Below, piece by piece: positions 6,270-15,151 of a DNA stretch of 30,015 bases. Positions within the stretch are counted from its first letter, which is position 1, and each line of letters begins with the position of its first letter. The notes beneath the pieces were generated by a model. That model was not told the origin of the DNA. It saw nothing but the letters and a program-made list of their open reading frames with translations, and ran no database searches. Source of the stretch: a virus; IMG/VR virus record IMGVR_UViG_3300032242_001879, positions 1-30,015 of that record; one strand, written 5' to 3'. A program made the translations under genes and the position numbers.

Positions 6270-6992
6270 GCTACAAATACAAAAAATGTTATTGTTGGTG
6301 CAGCAGATCTTTTTCTAAGCAAGGGTAATAACTCTAACGCTTCAGGTCGCCCAGCAACAGATGCTACAACTCTCGGAACTTTGTTCGGAGCTTCACAGTC
6401 TGCTCGTTCAGGACTTTTAGCTTCTGCAGATTATAATGAAGTTGGTTTTACATCAACAGGTCTTGAAATTTCATACGAACCAAATTATGGTGAAGTTATG
6501 GTTGATCAGCTTCTTGATGCTGCTCGTCTATTTAAGCAGACACTTAAAGTTATGCTTAAGACAGAGCTTGTAGAGGCAACACTTGAGAACCTCACTCTTT
6601 CATGGGGTCAGATGGATTCTTACTATGTTGCACAGACAGGAAGTATTGTAAACGTTCCAGCTCTCGCATCTGGAACACCAGTAAATTCTGAAACAGGTGC
6701 AACTCTTAATATGGCAGCAGGTGCTCTCGGAGATGCTCCAGTAGAGCGTACTCTTGTTGCAGTTGGAAATGCTCCAGCAACAATTAAGGGAACAGCAACT
6801 ACAAAGCGTAATAAAGAGCGTGTTTATGTTGCACGTCGTGTCGTATCAATTGATACAACAGCACACGGCTTAAAGCGTGACAATGCTACTGTTTTCCCAG
6901 TTAACTTCCGTTGCTTACCAGATGATTCAAATTCTGCTTATGCAGGTGCTGAATATGGTGTAGTAATTGATCGTGTATGGGGATCTAACTAA
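6267..6992 (+). CDS. Major tail tube protein
   Basis: A 241-residue protein between the tail terminator and the tail assembly chaperone, the usual place of the tail tube subunit. It starts MATNTKNVIVGAADLFL, a typical N-terminal beta strand, followed by a second strand block (YNEVGFTSTGLEISYEPN near 66-83) and a domain ending in FPVNFRCLPDD. The gene shares the capsid-type leader, has its own promoter and terminator, and all 11 arginines are CGT/CGC, which fits a protein needed in hundreds of copies per virion. The exact tube-protein family is not resolved by eye. Confidence 0.85.
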   Translation: MATNTKNVIVGAADLFLSKGNNSNASGRPATDATTLGTLFGASQSARSGLLASADYNEVGFTSTGLEISYEPNYGEVMVDQLLDAARLFKQTLKVMLKTELVEATLENLTLSWGQMDSYYVAQTGSIVNVPALASGTPVNSETGATLNMAAGALGDAPVERTLVAVGNAPATIKGTATTKRNKERVYVARRVVSIDTTAHGLKRDNATVFPVNFRCLPDDSNSAYAGAEYGVVIDRVWGSN

Positions 6993-7019
6993 AACTTAAT
7001 ATACAACTTAATATAGAAT

Positions 7020-7060
7020 TTCAAGCCCCGTCAGAAATGGCGGGGTCTTGAATTTGTTTT
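7020..7060 (+). terminator. Intrinsic terminator after the tail-tube gene
   Basis: TTCAAGCCCCG (7020-7030) pairs with CGGGGTCTTGAA (7041-7052), with a single bulged T and a 10-nt loop, followed by TTTGTTTT. It is a classical GC-rich stem and U-tract. Two copies of ACTTAATATA lie just upstream. Confidence 0.88.
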
Positions 7061-7081
7061 CACTGATTTTATTGGTATAAT
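7054..7081 (+). promoter_or_regulatory. Promoter for the chaperone/tape-measure/hub unit
   Basis: TGGTATAAT at 7073-7081 is a perfect extended -10. A weak -35 (TTGTTT, 7054-7059) is 16 bp upstream and overlaps the terminator's T-tract. Confidence 0.65.
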
Positions 7082-7107
7082 TTAGATAACATAAAAGGAG
7101 CTATAAA

Positions 7108-7446
7108 TTGGCAACAACAGTATATAACATTGAAGAAATTTCACTACGTGATGGAACAACAGTCACATTAAAACCGCTGCCTATCAAGCAGCTAAGAAAG
7201 TTTATGGAAATTATTAATCAGGGTCAAGTTGCAGAAAATGAAAATCCAGATGCAGCACTTGACATATTTATTGAAGCATGCATGCTTTGCTTACTTACAA
7301 CTGAAAGACCCGAGCTTGGTACAGATAGAGATAAGTTTGAAGAAGTAATTGAGACTCCTACAATGATGAAAATTCTTGAAATTATTGGTGGATTGAATCT
7401 TACAGACCCAAACCTACTGGGAGCGGCACTAGTTGGGACGAACTAG
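7108..7446 (+). CDS. Tail assembly chaperone, short (unshifted) form
   Basis: A 112-residue protein starting at TTG with AAAGGAG 7 nt upstream. No ATG is better placed. The sequence opens with a beta hairpin (ISLRDGTTVTLKPLP) and then helices (IKQLRKFMEIINQ, LDIFIEACMLCLLTTERPEL). This is the pattern of the G-type chaperone that coats the tape measure during tail assembly. It lies between the tail tube and tape measure genes. A TAG at 7444-7446 ends this form, and a slippery heptamer at 7407-7413 diverts some ribosomes to the -1 frame. Confidence 0.8.
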   Translation: MATTVYNIEEISLRDGTTVTLKPLPIKQLRKFMEIINQGQVAENENPDAALDIFIEACMLCLLTTERPELGTDRDKFEEVIETPTMMKILEIIGGLNLTDPNLLGAALVGTN

Positions 7447-7736
7447 ATCTACGCTCCTTGGAGTCCGAAGTATTCTTGTTAGGTCAATGGAAAAACTTTG
7501 ACGAACTAGAATCTAGCCTTTCACTTGAAGAGCTAACAGCTTTGTTAGAAATTTCAAGAAAGAAAAGCTATGAAGATAAAAAGTTTTTGGCTGCAATAAA
7601 TGGAGTAGAGCTAGAAGATGAAGTATCAGAAGAAGAAAATTCTGACATCTTAGAACTACAAGGTTATGCAGCATCACGTGAAGGCTTTGGTATAGATCAA
7701 GGACTCGGTGCAATGACTATGGGGGAGGATGAGTAA
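7108..7736 (+). CDS. Tail assembly chaperone, -1 frameshift (G-T type) form
   Basis: The product joins 7108-7413 to 7413-7736 (the base at 7413 is read twice) and gives 209 residues. The shift occurs at CCCAAAC, read C CCA AAC in the first frame and CCC AAA after slipping. The -1 frame then runs PTGSGTSWDELDLRSLESEV into an acidic helical domain (ELESSLSLEELTALLEIS) that has no usable start of its own: the first in-frame initiation-type codon is a TTG at 7458 with no Shine-Dalgarno. This arrangement is conserved in long-tailed phages, where the longer form bridges the tape measure and tail tube subunits. The stop overlaps the tape measure start by one base. Confidence 0.85.
7407..7413 (+). 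other. -1 programmed frameshift slippery heptamer CCCAAAC
   Basis: The heptamer fits X XXY YYZ in the correct phase for a -1 shift between the two chaperone frames. A 6-bp stem CTAGTT (7429-7434)/AACTAG (7441-7446) with a 6-nt loop lies 15 nt downstream. That is farther than the usual stimulatory spacing, and its role is uncertain. Confidence 0.85.
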
Positions 7737-10700
7737 TGGCAAAAGTTGAATTAAACATTGTCGCACTTGGCGATTTCTCATCAGTACAAAATCAGTTAAA
7801 AGCTTTGCAAGAACAAGTTGCAATGTTGCAAAAAGGCTTGGCTGGTGTTGGTGTTAGCTCAACCATATCTAAAGATTTACAAAGTTTAAATACACAGTTT
7901 AAACAAACAATGCTTTCCACTGGACAGTTTACTGCAGCAACAGTTGCTATGCAAACAGAAACAGCAAAGTTTGGAAATGAACTTGCAACAGGTAAATTAA
8001 AACTTACTGATTATTATAATATAATTAAAATGCGTTCATCTGAGGCAGTAACTCAGTTTAAAGCACTTGCACTTGAACAAACAAAATTACAAAATTCAAT
8101 TATAATGAATGATCCCACAAAAACTGGGATACTTAATGTTTATACGCCTACTCAAATTAATAAAGTTGCTAATGCAACTAAAATAGCAGCAAATGAAGCT
8201 AACCTTTATGCAATTGCAGTTAATAAAGGAACACAAGCATTAACCAATTTTGGTAAAAATACACAATGGGCGGGTCGTCAGCTAACAGTTGGTATGTCGG
8301 TTCCATTAATGATATTTGGTCAGCAAGCAACTCAAGTTTTTACAGATGTAAATAATGAATTAACTAGATTAGCAAAAGTTTATGGAACAGGATTAACACA
8401 GCCTTCACAGCAAGCACTTGATGCAATTAAATCACAGGTTACTGGGTTATCAAGAGAACTTGCTGGTAGCATGGGTATTGCTGCAAAAGATACAGCAGCA
8501 ATGGCAGCAGATTTAGCTGCTACTGGAAAAACTGGAAATGATCTTCTTGTTGCAACAAGAGAAGCCATGAGGCTTTCAAAATTAGGCGAACTTGACACTC
8601 AGTCAGCAATGAAAGCAACAGTATCATTGCAAAATGTTTATAAGTTAAGTACACAAGAACTGTCTGGAGCAGTAGATTTTCTTAACGCTGTTGAAAACCA
8701 AACATCAACAAGCTTGCAAGATTTAGTTGATGGTATACCACGTGTAGGACCAATTGTTCAACAGCTCGGAGGATCTTTTAAAGATACGGCTGTAATGATG
8801 GTAGCAATGAAAGAAGCGGGAGTACCAGCAGCTCAATCTGCTAACGCTATTAAATCTGCTATTGCTTCATTAATTAATCCTACAGTAGGGGCACAAAAAG
8901 CTTTTGCTGCATTTCATATAAACTTAAAAGGTATAGCAGCTTCAACTGGTGGAAATCCAGTAGAAATGATTATGCAACTACAAAAAGCATTAAAGGGTCT
9001 TGCACCACTAGCACAAGCACAATTAATAGAAAAGCTTTTTGGAAAGTTTCAAGAAGCAAGAATTCAAGCACTTATTACAAATTTAGGTGCTGCAAATAGC
9101 CAAACAAAAACAGCTTTTGAACTTATGAATGCTAATAGCAAGCAGTTATCTTCTGTTGCAGCAGGCGAAATGAAAACTGCAACCGATTCAACAACTGGAA
9201 GATATCAAAGAGCTTTGCAAACATTTAAAGCAGATCTTATTCCAGTAGGACAAAAAGTTGTAGAATTTGCAACTAAACTTATGAACTTTGGAAATGCAGT
9301 TGCTAATGTATTTTCAAAGCTTCCAGGACCACTACAATCAATTGCTGGATTTTTAGCCATAGGAACAGTTCTTGCTGGACCTATAATTATGTTAACTGGT
9401 TTGCTTGCTAACTTTGCGGGATTCTTAATAAAAGGTGTATTTAATATTAAGCAACTTGTTACTGGCGGTAAAACAATTGGTCAAATATTAACTCCAGAGT
9501 TTATAGCAGCACAAAATGCTTCAAAAGCATTTGGAACTAATATTGTAAGCAACGTCAGTGAAATTGAATTATTGTCAAAATCTATTGCAGATCTAACTAG
9601 AAATATAGAAGCAATGGTTTCATCAATGAATGTAGGGACAAATATATCATCATTGTCAAGCATGGTAGGCGGACTTGCTAAATCAGAAATAAGAACTTAT
9701 GAACAAATGAAGTTACCAGGATTTGCATCTGGCGGTGTTGTCCCAGGATCTGGAAATCAAGATACATTCCCAGCAATGTTAACTCCAGGTGAATCTATAA
9801 TACCAAAAGGCCCATCAGCAAAATATGCCCCATTAATTCAAGCAATGATATCTGGAAATCTTCCACATTTTAGTAAAGGTGCAAAAAAAGTAAAAAGAGA
9901 TGCTTCTGGTCAGTGGGTTCCTACCACAGATGACGACCCACTAGGAGAAGAAGTTACCTCAGAACTAATGCATCTTCAACCAAACGAAGCTGCCAATACA
10001 AGCTGGTTGCAAAAAGCAAGAGCAGCATTACATCTTCAAATAAATTCAAAAGGAAATCCATCGCTGGATCAAGTTAATGAAGTTGAGCCTACTTTTATGG
10101 TTCCAGGCCCAGGTCCTGTAAATCAAGCAACTAGATCAGATCGTGAAGGAATGTTGGGTTCTGAAATAGCAGATAATTATCGAAAATTTTTGGCAGCTGG
10201 AATAAAACCTATTGAATATATAGCAGAAGTAATGAGAAAACTTGGTATACCTTTAAAGGATATTGAAGAGCAACATGTTCCAAAATTAGAAGCAGCTTTT
10301 GAAAGTTTGATAAGAAAGCTAGAAACTGATAGTAAGAATGTACGTTTTGGAACAAATAAAGATATGGCAATTCATCCAGGGGAAACAAATGGCGGTTCTT
10401 TTGAATCTGAATATTATAAAGGTATGGAACAACCATTATCAGAAATTGAAGCAGTAGGAGCAAAAACTGGCAGAAGAATTTCCTTAAAAGAAATCTATAA
10501 TCGTGTTCTTTCAACAAGGGGTGCTTCTGCAGCAAGAAGAAAAGATAGAAAATACAACCCAGAAGATAAATCAAACACTGGTCAACCTGTAGTAATTCAA
10601 GATGATGGTTCTTTAGCTTCTTATGACGATAGTTTTATGGCAGAAGAATTTTCAGGAATTCATGCTAACATGTTTACAACAGGGGGAAGTTCACCATCCT

Positions 10701-13700
10701 TATTAAAAAGATTAGGTTTAAAGCAATCAAAATCAAGCAAGCCTAAATTACCAAAAGCAGTTGCTTATGATATAGATGAAACTCTTGCAAAAACCAAAGG
10801 TATAAATCAGCCAGGTGAATCCTGGATAGATGCAACAGCTAACGCAGAACCAATACCAGAAGAAGTTGCAAGATTAAATAAAATAAGAGAAAAAGGCCAT
10901 AAGATAATTATCTTAACGGCAAGAACAGAACATCATCAAGCACAAACAGAGGCCTGGCTCAAAGCAAATGATATTCCTTATGATGAACTAGTCATGAGAG
11001 AAAAAGGAAATAATTCTCCTGATGGTGAATTTAAAAAATCAGCATTGCAAAGATTGCAAGGTAGATTTAGAATTAAAGGTTTGGTAGATGATAAACAAGA
11101 AAATCTTAATGCAGCAAAATCTTTAGGTATTAAAGGAATGCCAGCATTAAATGGTATTAGTGATGAAGCAGAAAAAGCAGGTAAATCCGCTACAAAAAGT
11201 TATGCTAAAGGAATTGAAAGTGAGAAGGCTGCTGTAGAAAAAGCAGCTTCAGATGTTGCTCATGCAGCAACCGTTGCAATTGCAAGTACTCAGAGAAGTG
11301 CTTCTAAGTCAAAAGTAACAGAACAACTAGGTTTTGATTTTGGTGATGGTTACGATTATGGAATACAACAGTCAATTCCTAATGCCACCGCTGCTGGTGA
11401 AAAGCTTGCAACAGGAGCTATAACTGGAGTAGAAGAAGCAGGTGGTCCAATTGGCCCATTAATGGAAAATGGTAAGTTTACAAATAACTCTGGCATTCTT
11501 GGAAAAATAAAAGGTAAAGTTTTAAATGCTGAAGGAAAGATGAACATTCAATCAAGAATGGCAGCATCTACTGCTTTAATGATGGGCGGAAGTGCAATTG
11601 AAGGAATGCTTCCAAAAGGAAGTAATTTAAGTAATATATCTGGATCTATTTCAAATATGGCAGGCATGGGAATGATGTTTGGCCCATGGGGTGCTGCTGC
11701 AGGAGCAGCAATAGGATTAGTAACTGGTAGTGTTGGTGCGTTAATGAAAGCAGAAAAAGAGCACCAAGCAACAGTAAAAGCAACATTTACAGCAAGTGGA
11801 GATGTAATATCTGCATACGGCGGTAAAATGATTGAAGCTACACAAGCTGTATATAATTTTAATACTGCATCAAAACAAACAATTGCAACATTAAGTAAAA
11901 CAGCACAAGATGTAGCTGCAATTAATAAAGCACAATCTGACAATCCTTTGAAAGAAGTTGGCAATTTAATAAAAGGATTTGATACGGCAAGTAGTGTAAT
12001 AGGAACAGTTAAAACATTTGCAGCCGCACAAGTTGCTGCTGGCATGGATCCAAAACAAGTTTCTCAAATGGTTATAGATTTATTAACTTATGCAGGAAAA
12101 ACTCAATATCTAAATGCAGCACTAAAAGAAATTAATGCTGGAACAAAAGATATGACTACTGCAACAACAACTTGGCTTAATAAATTAAAAAATACAAGCG
12201 ATGCTTCAACAATAACTGCCACAAAATATTCAGATATGAGCAAATCTCAAAAAGCATATGCTGATGGATTGCTTACAACAACAAATATTATATCTAGTCA
12301 AAGTACTCCAATTGAAGTAGTATTGTCAAAAATTAAATCTTTATCTGATGCAAGCAATCAAAGTGCTTCTTCAGTCAACGGTCTAGCATTAGCATTACAA
12401 AATGCAGGTGCAGCAGCAGGAACAGTTTCTCAAGTAACTCAATGGGCTGCAATGGGCATAACAAATATGGGTGAAGTTGCAATGATGTTAAGATTATCAG
12501 CTGCTGGATTTACTAATTTAAATAGTAAAAATGCTGCTGATTTAACTAAAGCTGTAACAACAGATATAGTTAAAATGGTTGAAGATCAATCTGCTGCTTC
12601 AATTAAATCAGCACAAGAAAGATATGATTCAGAAGTTAAGAAATATAATGCTGCAGTAGCAGCTCAAAAAGCAGCAGCAGCAGCAGCAATTACAAAAGCA
12701 AAACAAGCAGAAATAGACGCACTAGGTAAATCTGGTGCAGCACAATATGATAGCGATAAAAAGTTATTAAAGGTAAAAGAAGCACAGTTAAATACTTTAA
12801 AGTTGCAAACTGCAGAATTGCAAAAACAACAACAGTATCAAATGACTCAGCAAGACCTAGATTCACAAATGAAACTTGCAGAAGTTTCAGGAGATTATTT
12901 AAAAGCTGCAGGACTACAACAACAAAAAAATTATACAGCATCACAATTTGGATCTGATAAGCAACAAACTGCTTTGCAATCTGAAATAGATATGTTAAAG
13001 AGCTCTATAGCCGATTCAGAACTTAAAATATCCAGCCACCAATCGTCTACTAGTACAGGTAGCCCAGTAGATAATAGTGGTGTTGTTATGGCTAAAGCAG
13101 CACTTGATATTGCTAAACAATCGGGTAATGTTAAAAATATGGTTATTGACATAAATAAATATTTATCAGATTCTGGATTAACGGGATTTAAAGCTGTAAT
13201 TGATGGAAAAGGTGCAATTCACGTAATAGTTGATAGTGGAAAATTAAGTATAACTGGAACTTCTGATAATATACCAGGAAGTATAAGTGCGCCTGTCAAT
13301 GCTTCTCAAGCAGAAAGCTATGCAACATTGCATAAAAATTTTGGAGCACCAGTATATGATAAATCAACAGGTGCATTATCAACATACACAGGCGGTACAA
13401 ACGAAGGAGTAAACGTTGCAACAACGGTTGCACATGACTTAGGGTTTAAAAAAGATACTTACTTTAAATGGTTTAATCCAAAAACTTTGACATATGATTA
13501 TTATTTTTATTCTGCTAAAAAAGACGATGCTATTAGGCTTGACCCAAATACGCCAGGACTTCCAACAAAAGCAAATGGTGGCTTAATATCAAATTATGCT
13601 GCTGGCAGCTTTGGTGGAGTAAAAGGGCCAGGAACTGGAACATCAGATTCAATTCTTGCGAGGGTTTCAAATGGAGAATATGTAATTAAAGCAGATGCAG

Positions 13701-13957
13701 TAGCACATTACGGATTAGGCTTTTTTGATTCTATAAATGCAAAGAAATTTGGTGCAAGTATACCAAATTCTAGCCCCAGATTCTCGGCGGTGTCTGGTCA
13801 AGATATTAATGCAAATTCTACCAGCACAGTGTATAATATTAATATGAACGTAAATAGCAATGCTTCTGATCCAAAAGCAGTTGCTGATTATGTTATGAGT
13901 CAACTTACAGTTGCAACAGCAAAGAAAAATGTTACTAATATAATTGGGAGAAATTAA
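7736..13957 (+). CDS. Tape measure protein with embedded HAD phosphatase domain
   Basis: A 2073-residue protein, the longest gene, following the chaperone pair with GGGGGAGG upstream. Residues 1-170 are coiled-coil-like. About 170-500 resemble the TP901/PhageMin tail core (RQLTVGMSVPLMIFGQQATQ). About 531-570 is strongly hydrophobic. A Gly-rich motif GFASGGVVPGSG with MLTPGESIIPK begins at 662, and a related GPGTGTSDSI/NGEYVIK motif lies at 1963-1993; both are common in tape measures. Between them, about 1005-1135, is a HAD phosphatase domain: DIDET 1012-1016, LTAR 1060-1063, Lys1100/1101 and Asp1118-Asp1119. A second hydrophobic, Met/Gly-rich segment spans 1275-1337, and a long coiled coil 1614-1760. 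At 1.5 angstroms per residue the upper limit for the tail is about 310 nm; inserted domains would shorten it. Confidence 0.9.
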   Translation: MAKVELNIVALGDFSSVQNQLKALQEQVAMLQKGLAGVGVSSTISKDLQSLNTQFKQTMLSTGQFTAATVAMQTETAKFGNELATGKLKLTDYYNIIKMRSSEAVTQFKALALEQTKLQNSIIMNDPTKTGILNVYTPTQINKVANATKIAANEANLYAIAVNKGTQALTNFGKNTQWAGRQLTVGMSVPLMIFGQQATQVFTDVNNELTRLAKVYGTGLTQPSQQALDAIKSQVTGLSRELAGSMGIAAKDTAAMAADLAATGKTGNDLLVATREAMRLSKLGELDTQSAMKATVSLQNVYKLSTQELSGAVDFLNAVENQTSTSLQDLVDGIPRVGPIVQQLGGSFKDTAVMMVAMKEAGVPAAQSANAIKSAIASLINPTVGAQKAFAAFHINLKGIAASTGGNPVEMIMQLQKALKGLAPLAQAQLIEKLFGKFQEARIQALITNLGAANSQTKTAFELMNANSKQLSSVAAGEMKTATDSTTGRYQRALQTFKADLIPVGQKVVEFATKLMNFGNAVANVFSKLPGPLQSIAGFLAIGTVLAGPIIMLTGLLANFAGFLIKGVFNIKQLVTGGKTIGQILTPEFIAAQNASKAFGTNIVSNVSEIELLSKSIADLTRNIEAMVSSMNVGTNISSLSSMVGGLAKSEIRTYEQMKLPGFASGGVVPGSGNQDTFPAMLTPGESIIPKGPSAKYAPLIQAMISGNLPHFSKGAKKVKRDASGQWVPTTDDDPLGEEVTSELMHLQPNEAANTSWLQKARAALHLQINSKGNPSLDQVNEVEPTFMVPGPGPVNQATRSDREGMLGSEIADNYRKFLAAGIKPIEYIAEVMRKLGIPLKDIEEQHVPKLEAAFESLIRKLETDSKNVRFGTNKDMAIHPGETNGGSFESEYYKGMEQPLSEIEAVGAKTGRRISLKEIYNRVLSTRGASAARRKDRKYNPEDKSNTGQPVVIQDDGSLASYDDSFMAEEFSGIHANMFTTGGSSPSLLKRLGLKQSKSSKPKLPKAVAYDIDETLAKTKGINQPGESWIDATANAEPIPEEVARLNKIREKGHKIIILTARTEHHQAQTEAWLKANDIPYDELVMREKGNNSPDGEFKKSALQRLQGRFRIKGLVDDKQENLNAAKSLGIKGMPALNGISDEAEKAGKSATKSYAKGIESEKAAVEKAASDVAHAATVAIASTQRSASKSKVTEQLGFDFGDGYDYGIQQSIPNATAAGEKLATGAITGVEEAGGPIGPLMENGKFTNNSGILGKIKGKVLNAEGKMNIQSRMAASTALMMGGSAIEGMLPKGSNLSNISGSISNMAGMGMMFGPWGAAAGAAIGLVTGSVGALMKAEKEHQATVKATFTASGDVISAYGGKMIEATQAVYNFNTASKQTIATLSKTAQDVAAINKAQSDNPLKEVGNLIKGFDTASSVIGTVKTFAAAQVAAGMDPKQVSQMVIDLLTYAGKTQYLNAALKEINAGTKDMTTATTTWLNKLKNTSDASTITATKYSDMSKSQKAYADGLLTTTNIISSQSTPIEVVLSKIKSLSDASNQSASSVNGLALALQNAGAAAGTVSQVTQWAAMGITNMGEVAMMLRLSAAGFTNLNSKNAADLTKAVTTDIVKMVEDQSAASIKSAQERYDSEVKKYNAAVAAQKAAAAAAITKAKQAEIDALGKSGAAQYDSDKKLLKVKEAQLNTLKLQTAELQKQQQYQMTQQDLDSQMKLAEVSGDYLKAAGLQQQKNYTASQFGSDKQQTALQSEIDMLKSSIADSELKISSHQSSTSTGSPVDNSGVVMAKAALDIAKQSGNVKNMVIDINKYLSDSGLTGFKAVIDGKGAIHVIVDSGKLSITGTSDNIPGSISAPVNASQAESYATLHKNFGAPVYDKSTGALSTYTGGTNEGVNVATTVAHDLGFKKDTYFKWFNPKTLTYDYYFYSAKKDDAIRLDPNTPGLPTKANGGLISNYAAGSFGGVKGPGTGTSDSILARVSNGEYVIKADAVAHYGLGFFDSINAKKFGASIPNSSPRFSAVSGQDINANSTSTVYNINMNVNSNASDPKAVADYVMSQLTVATAKKNVTNIIGRN
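10748..11141 (+). other. HAD/PNKP-phosphatase-like domain within the tape measure
   Basis: Codons about 1005-1135 of the tape measure encode all four HAD motifs in order: motif I YDIDETLA (nucleophile Asp1012, acid/base Asp1014), motif II LTAR (Thr1061), motif III Lys (1100 or 1101) and motif IV VDD (Asp1118-1119). KGHKIIILTAR, TEAWLKANDIPYDELVMR and the following Lys resemble the phosphatase half of bacterial and phage polynucleotide kinase-phosphatases. The surrounding 720-1000 region is polar and unlike the rest of the tape measure. Confidence 0.78.
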
Positions 13958-13960
13958 AGT

Positions 13961-15151
13961 ATGCCATATGCAATTGCTCAAGGAATACAAGTATCTTTAG
14001 ATGGTAATACATGGTATAAGCTTACAGACCATAATCGCCAACCAATTGGAATTACATATAATCTTATTGAATCAACAGATAGAATGGCAAATGGTACTTT
14101 AAGAAAATTTGTTGTTGCTCGTAAATTTGTTATATCAGCAGATTGGAAGGATCTTCCAACGCTTGACTCAAATCTTGTTGATTATGATCATTCTCAAAAT
14201 ACAGTTAATACAAATCAAAACAATACTCCAGCACCCACTCAATCTTATGTTCCTCCGCAAGCAATTGTTACTTCAACATTTAATCAGTACGCTTCAATTC
14301 AAAGCAATGGCTCCTATGAAATTAATATTATTCCTACCGTAAAGCCTCCCGTCGGAACAATAGTATCTATTAGCGGTATGACAAATAGCAGCTATGGCTA
14401 TCTTCAAAACGGTACATATACTATAACTTATAATGATGGAAATATTATAGGATTTATGGCACCAACAGTTTCTCATCCCGCAAATACAGGTCTGCCAGAG
14501 ACAGTGTCTGGAACTATGACTTGGAATACTGGTATCCAAATAACTTCAATAAGACCAGGCAACCTGCTTTCTGGCGGGACATTAAATGACTCATGGTTTA
14601 GTGCAAACATTGATGGAGTAGTACTTGCATCAACAATAAGCGTTGGTGACAGAATAACCATATACGGTTCAAATCAAAGTCAATATAACGGAGTATTTAC
14701 TGTTTCTAGAATTTCTGGAAATAACTTTCTTGTTTCTGGCTTTAATAGTGGAATTATTTATATCCCTTCAGCAGTTTCAGATAATATGTGGTTTCTTAAA
14801 GGAAGCTATACAAGCTCAACTCCAAATCCAACGGTTACACCTCAACAAATTCAATCTTCTAGTTCTGGGCCATTTGGCGGAGCATGGATAAAGTCTTTTT
14901 ATGAAGGTAATTATGGAAACCCTATTTATGTAAAGCTTATTTTTGCTAATGAGGGTGTTGTAATTAATGGTTTACCAGATGGAAACTATGTAGATTCTCA
15001 AAATTCGGGTTTATCAACAAATCAAGTTTATGAAGCATTCATGAGTACCTTTACATACAATGTTACAAAAAGAAGAATAGGTCCTATAATTAATAATAAA
15101 CAAACTGGTTACGATTATGTTGACCTAAAAATAGAATTTACGGAGATCTAA
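13961..15151 (+). CDS. Distal tail-like minor tail protein with inserted beta domains
   Basis: A 396-residue protein starting 3 nt after the tape measure stop. The first 68 residues (SLDGNTWYKLTDHNRQPIG, then MANGTLRKFVVARKF and SADWKDLPT) and the last 97 (GGAWIKSFYEGNYGNPIYVK, then FTYNVTKRR and YVDLKIEFTEI) look like the two halves of a small minor tail protein as found after the tape measure in actinobacteriophages. Residues about 75-295 form a Ser/Thr/Asn-rich insert with two beta-rich blocks (around 95-190 and 190-290). The role is likely the distal tail ring between tube and hub. The insert may be a displayed Ig-like or carbohydrate-contacting module. The family assignment is by resemblance and position. 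Confidence 0.6.
   Translation: MPYAIAQGIQVSLDGNTWYKLTDHNRQPIGITYNLIESTDRMANGTLRKFVVARKFVISADWKDLPTLDSNLVDYDHSQNTVNTNQNNTPAPTQSYVPPQAIVTSTFNQYASIQSNGSYEINIIPTVKPPVGTIVSISGMTNSSYGYLQNGTYTITYNDGNIIGFMAPTVSHPANTGLPETVSGTMTWNTGIQITSIRPGNLLSGGTLNDSWFSANIDGVVLASTISVGDRITIYGSNQSQYNGVFTVSRISGNNFLVSGFNSGIIYIPSAVSDNMWFLKGSYTSSTPNPTVTPQQIQSSSSGPFGGAWIKSFYEGNYGNPIYVKLIFANEGVVINGLPDGNYVDSQNSGLSTNQVYEAFMSTFTYNVTKRRIGPIINNKQTGYDYVDLKIEFTEI

Noticed and set aside
7458-7736. Independent gene for the second chaperone frame
   Set aside because: The only local start is a TTG without a Shine-Dalgarno, and the frame is open upstream to the slippery heptamer, so it is read by frameshifting.
133-13990. Open frames on the minus strand, for example 11548-12045, 1576-1941 and 2586-2933
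   Set aside because: They lie wholly inside well-supported + strand genes, lack Shine-Dalgarno sites and encode low-complexity or Cys/Leu-rich sequence typical of antisense shadows.
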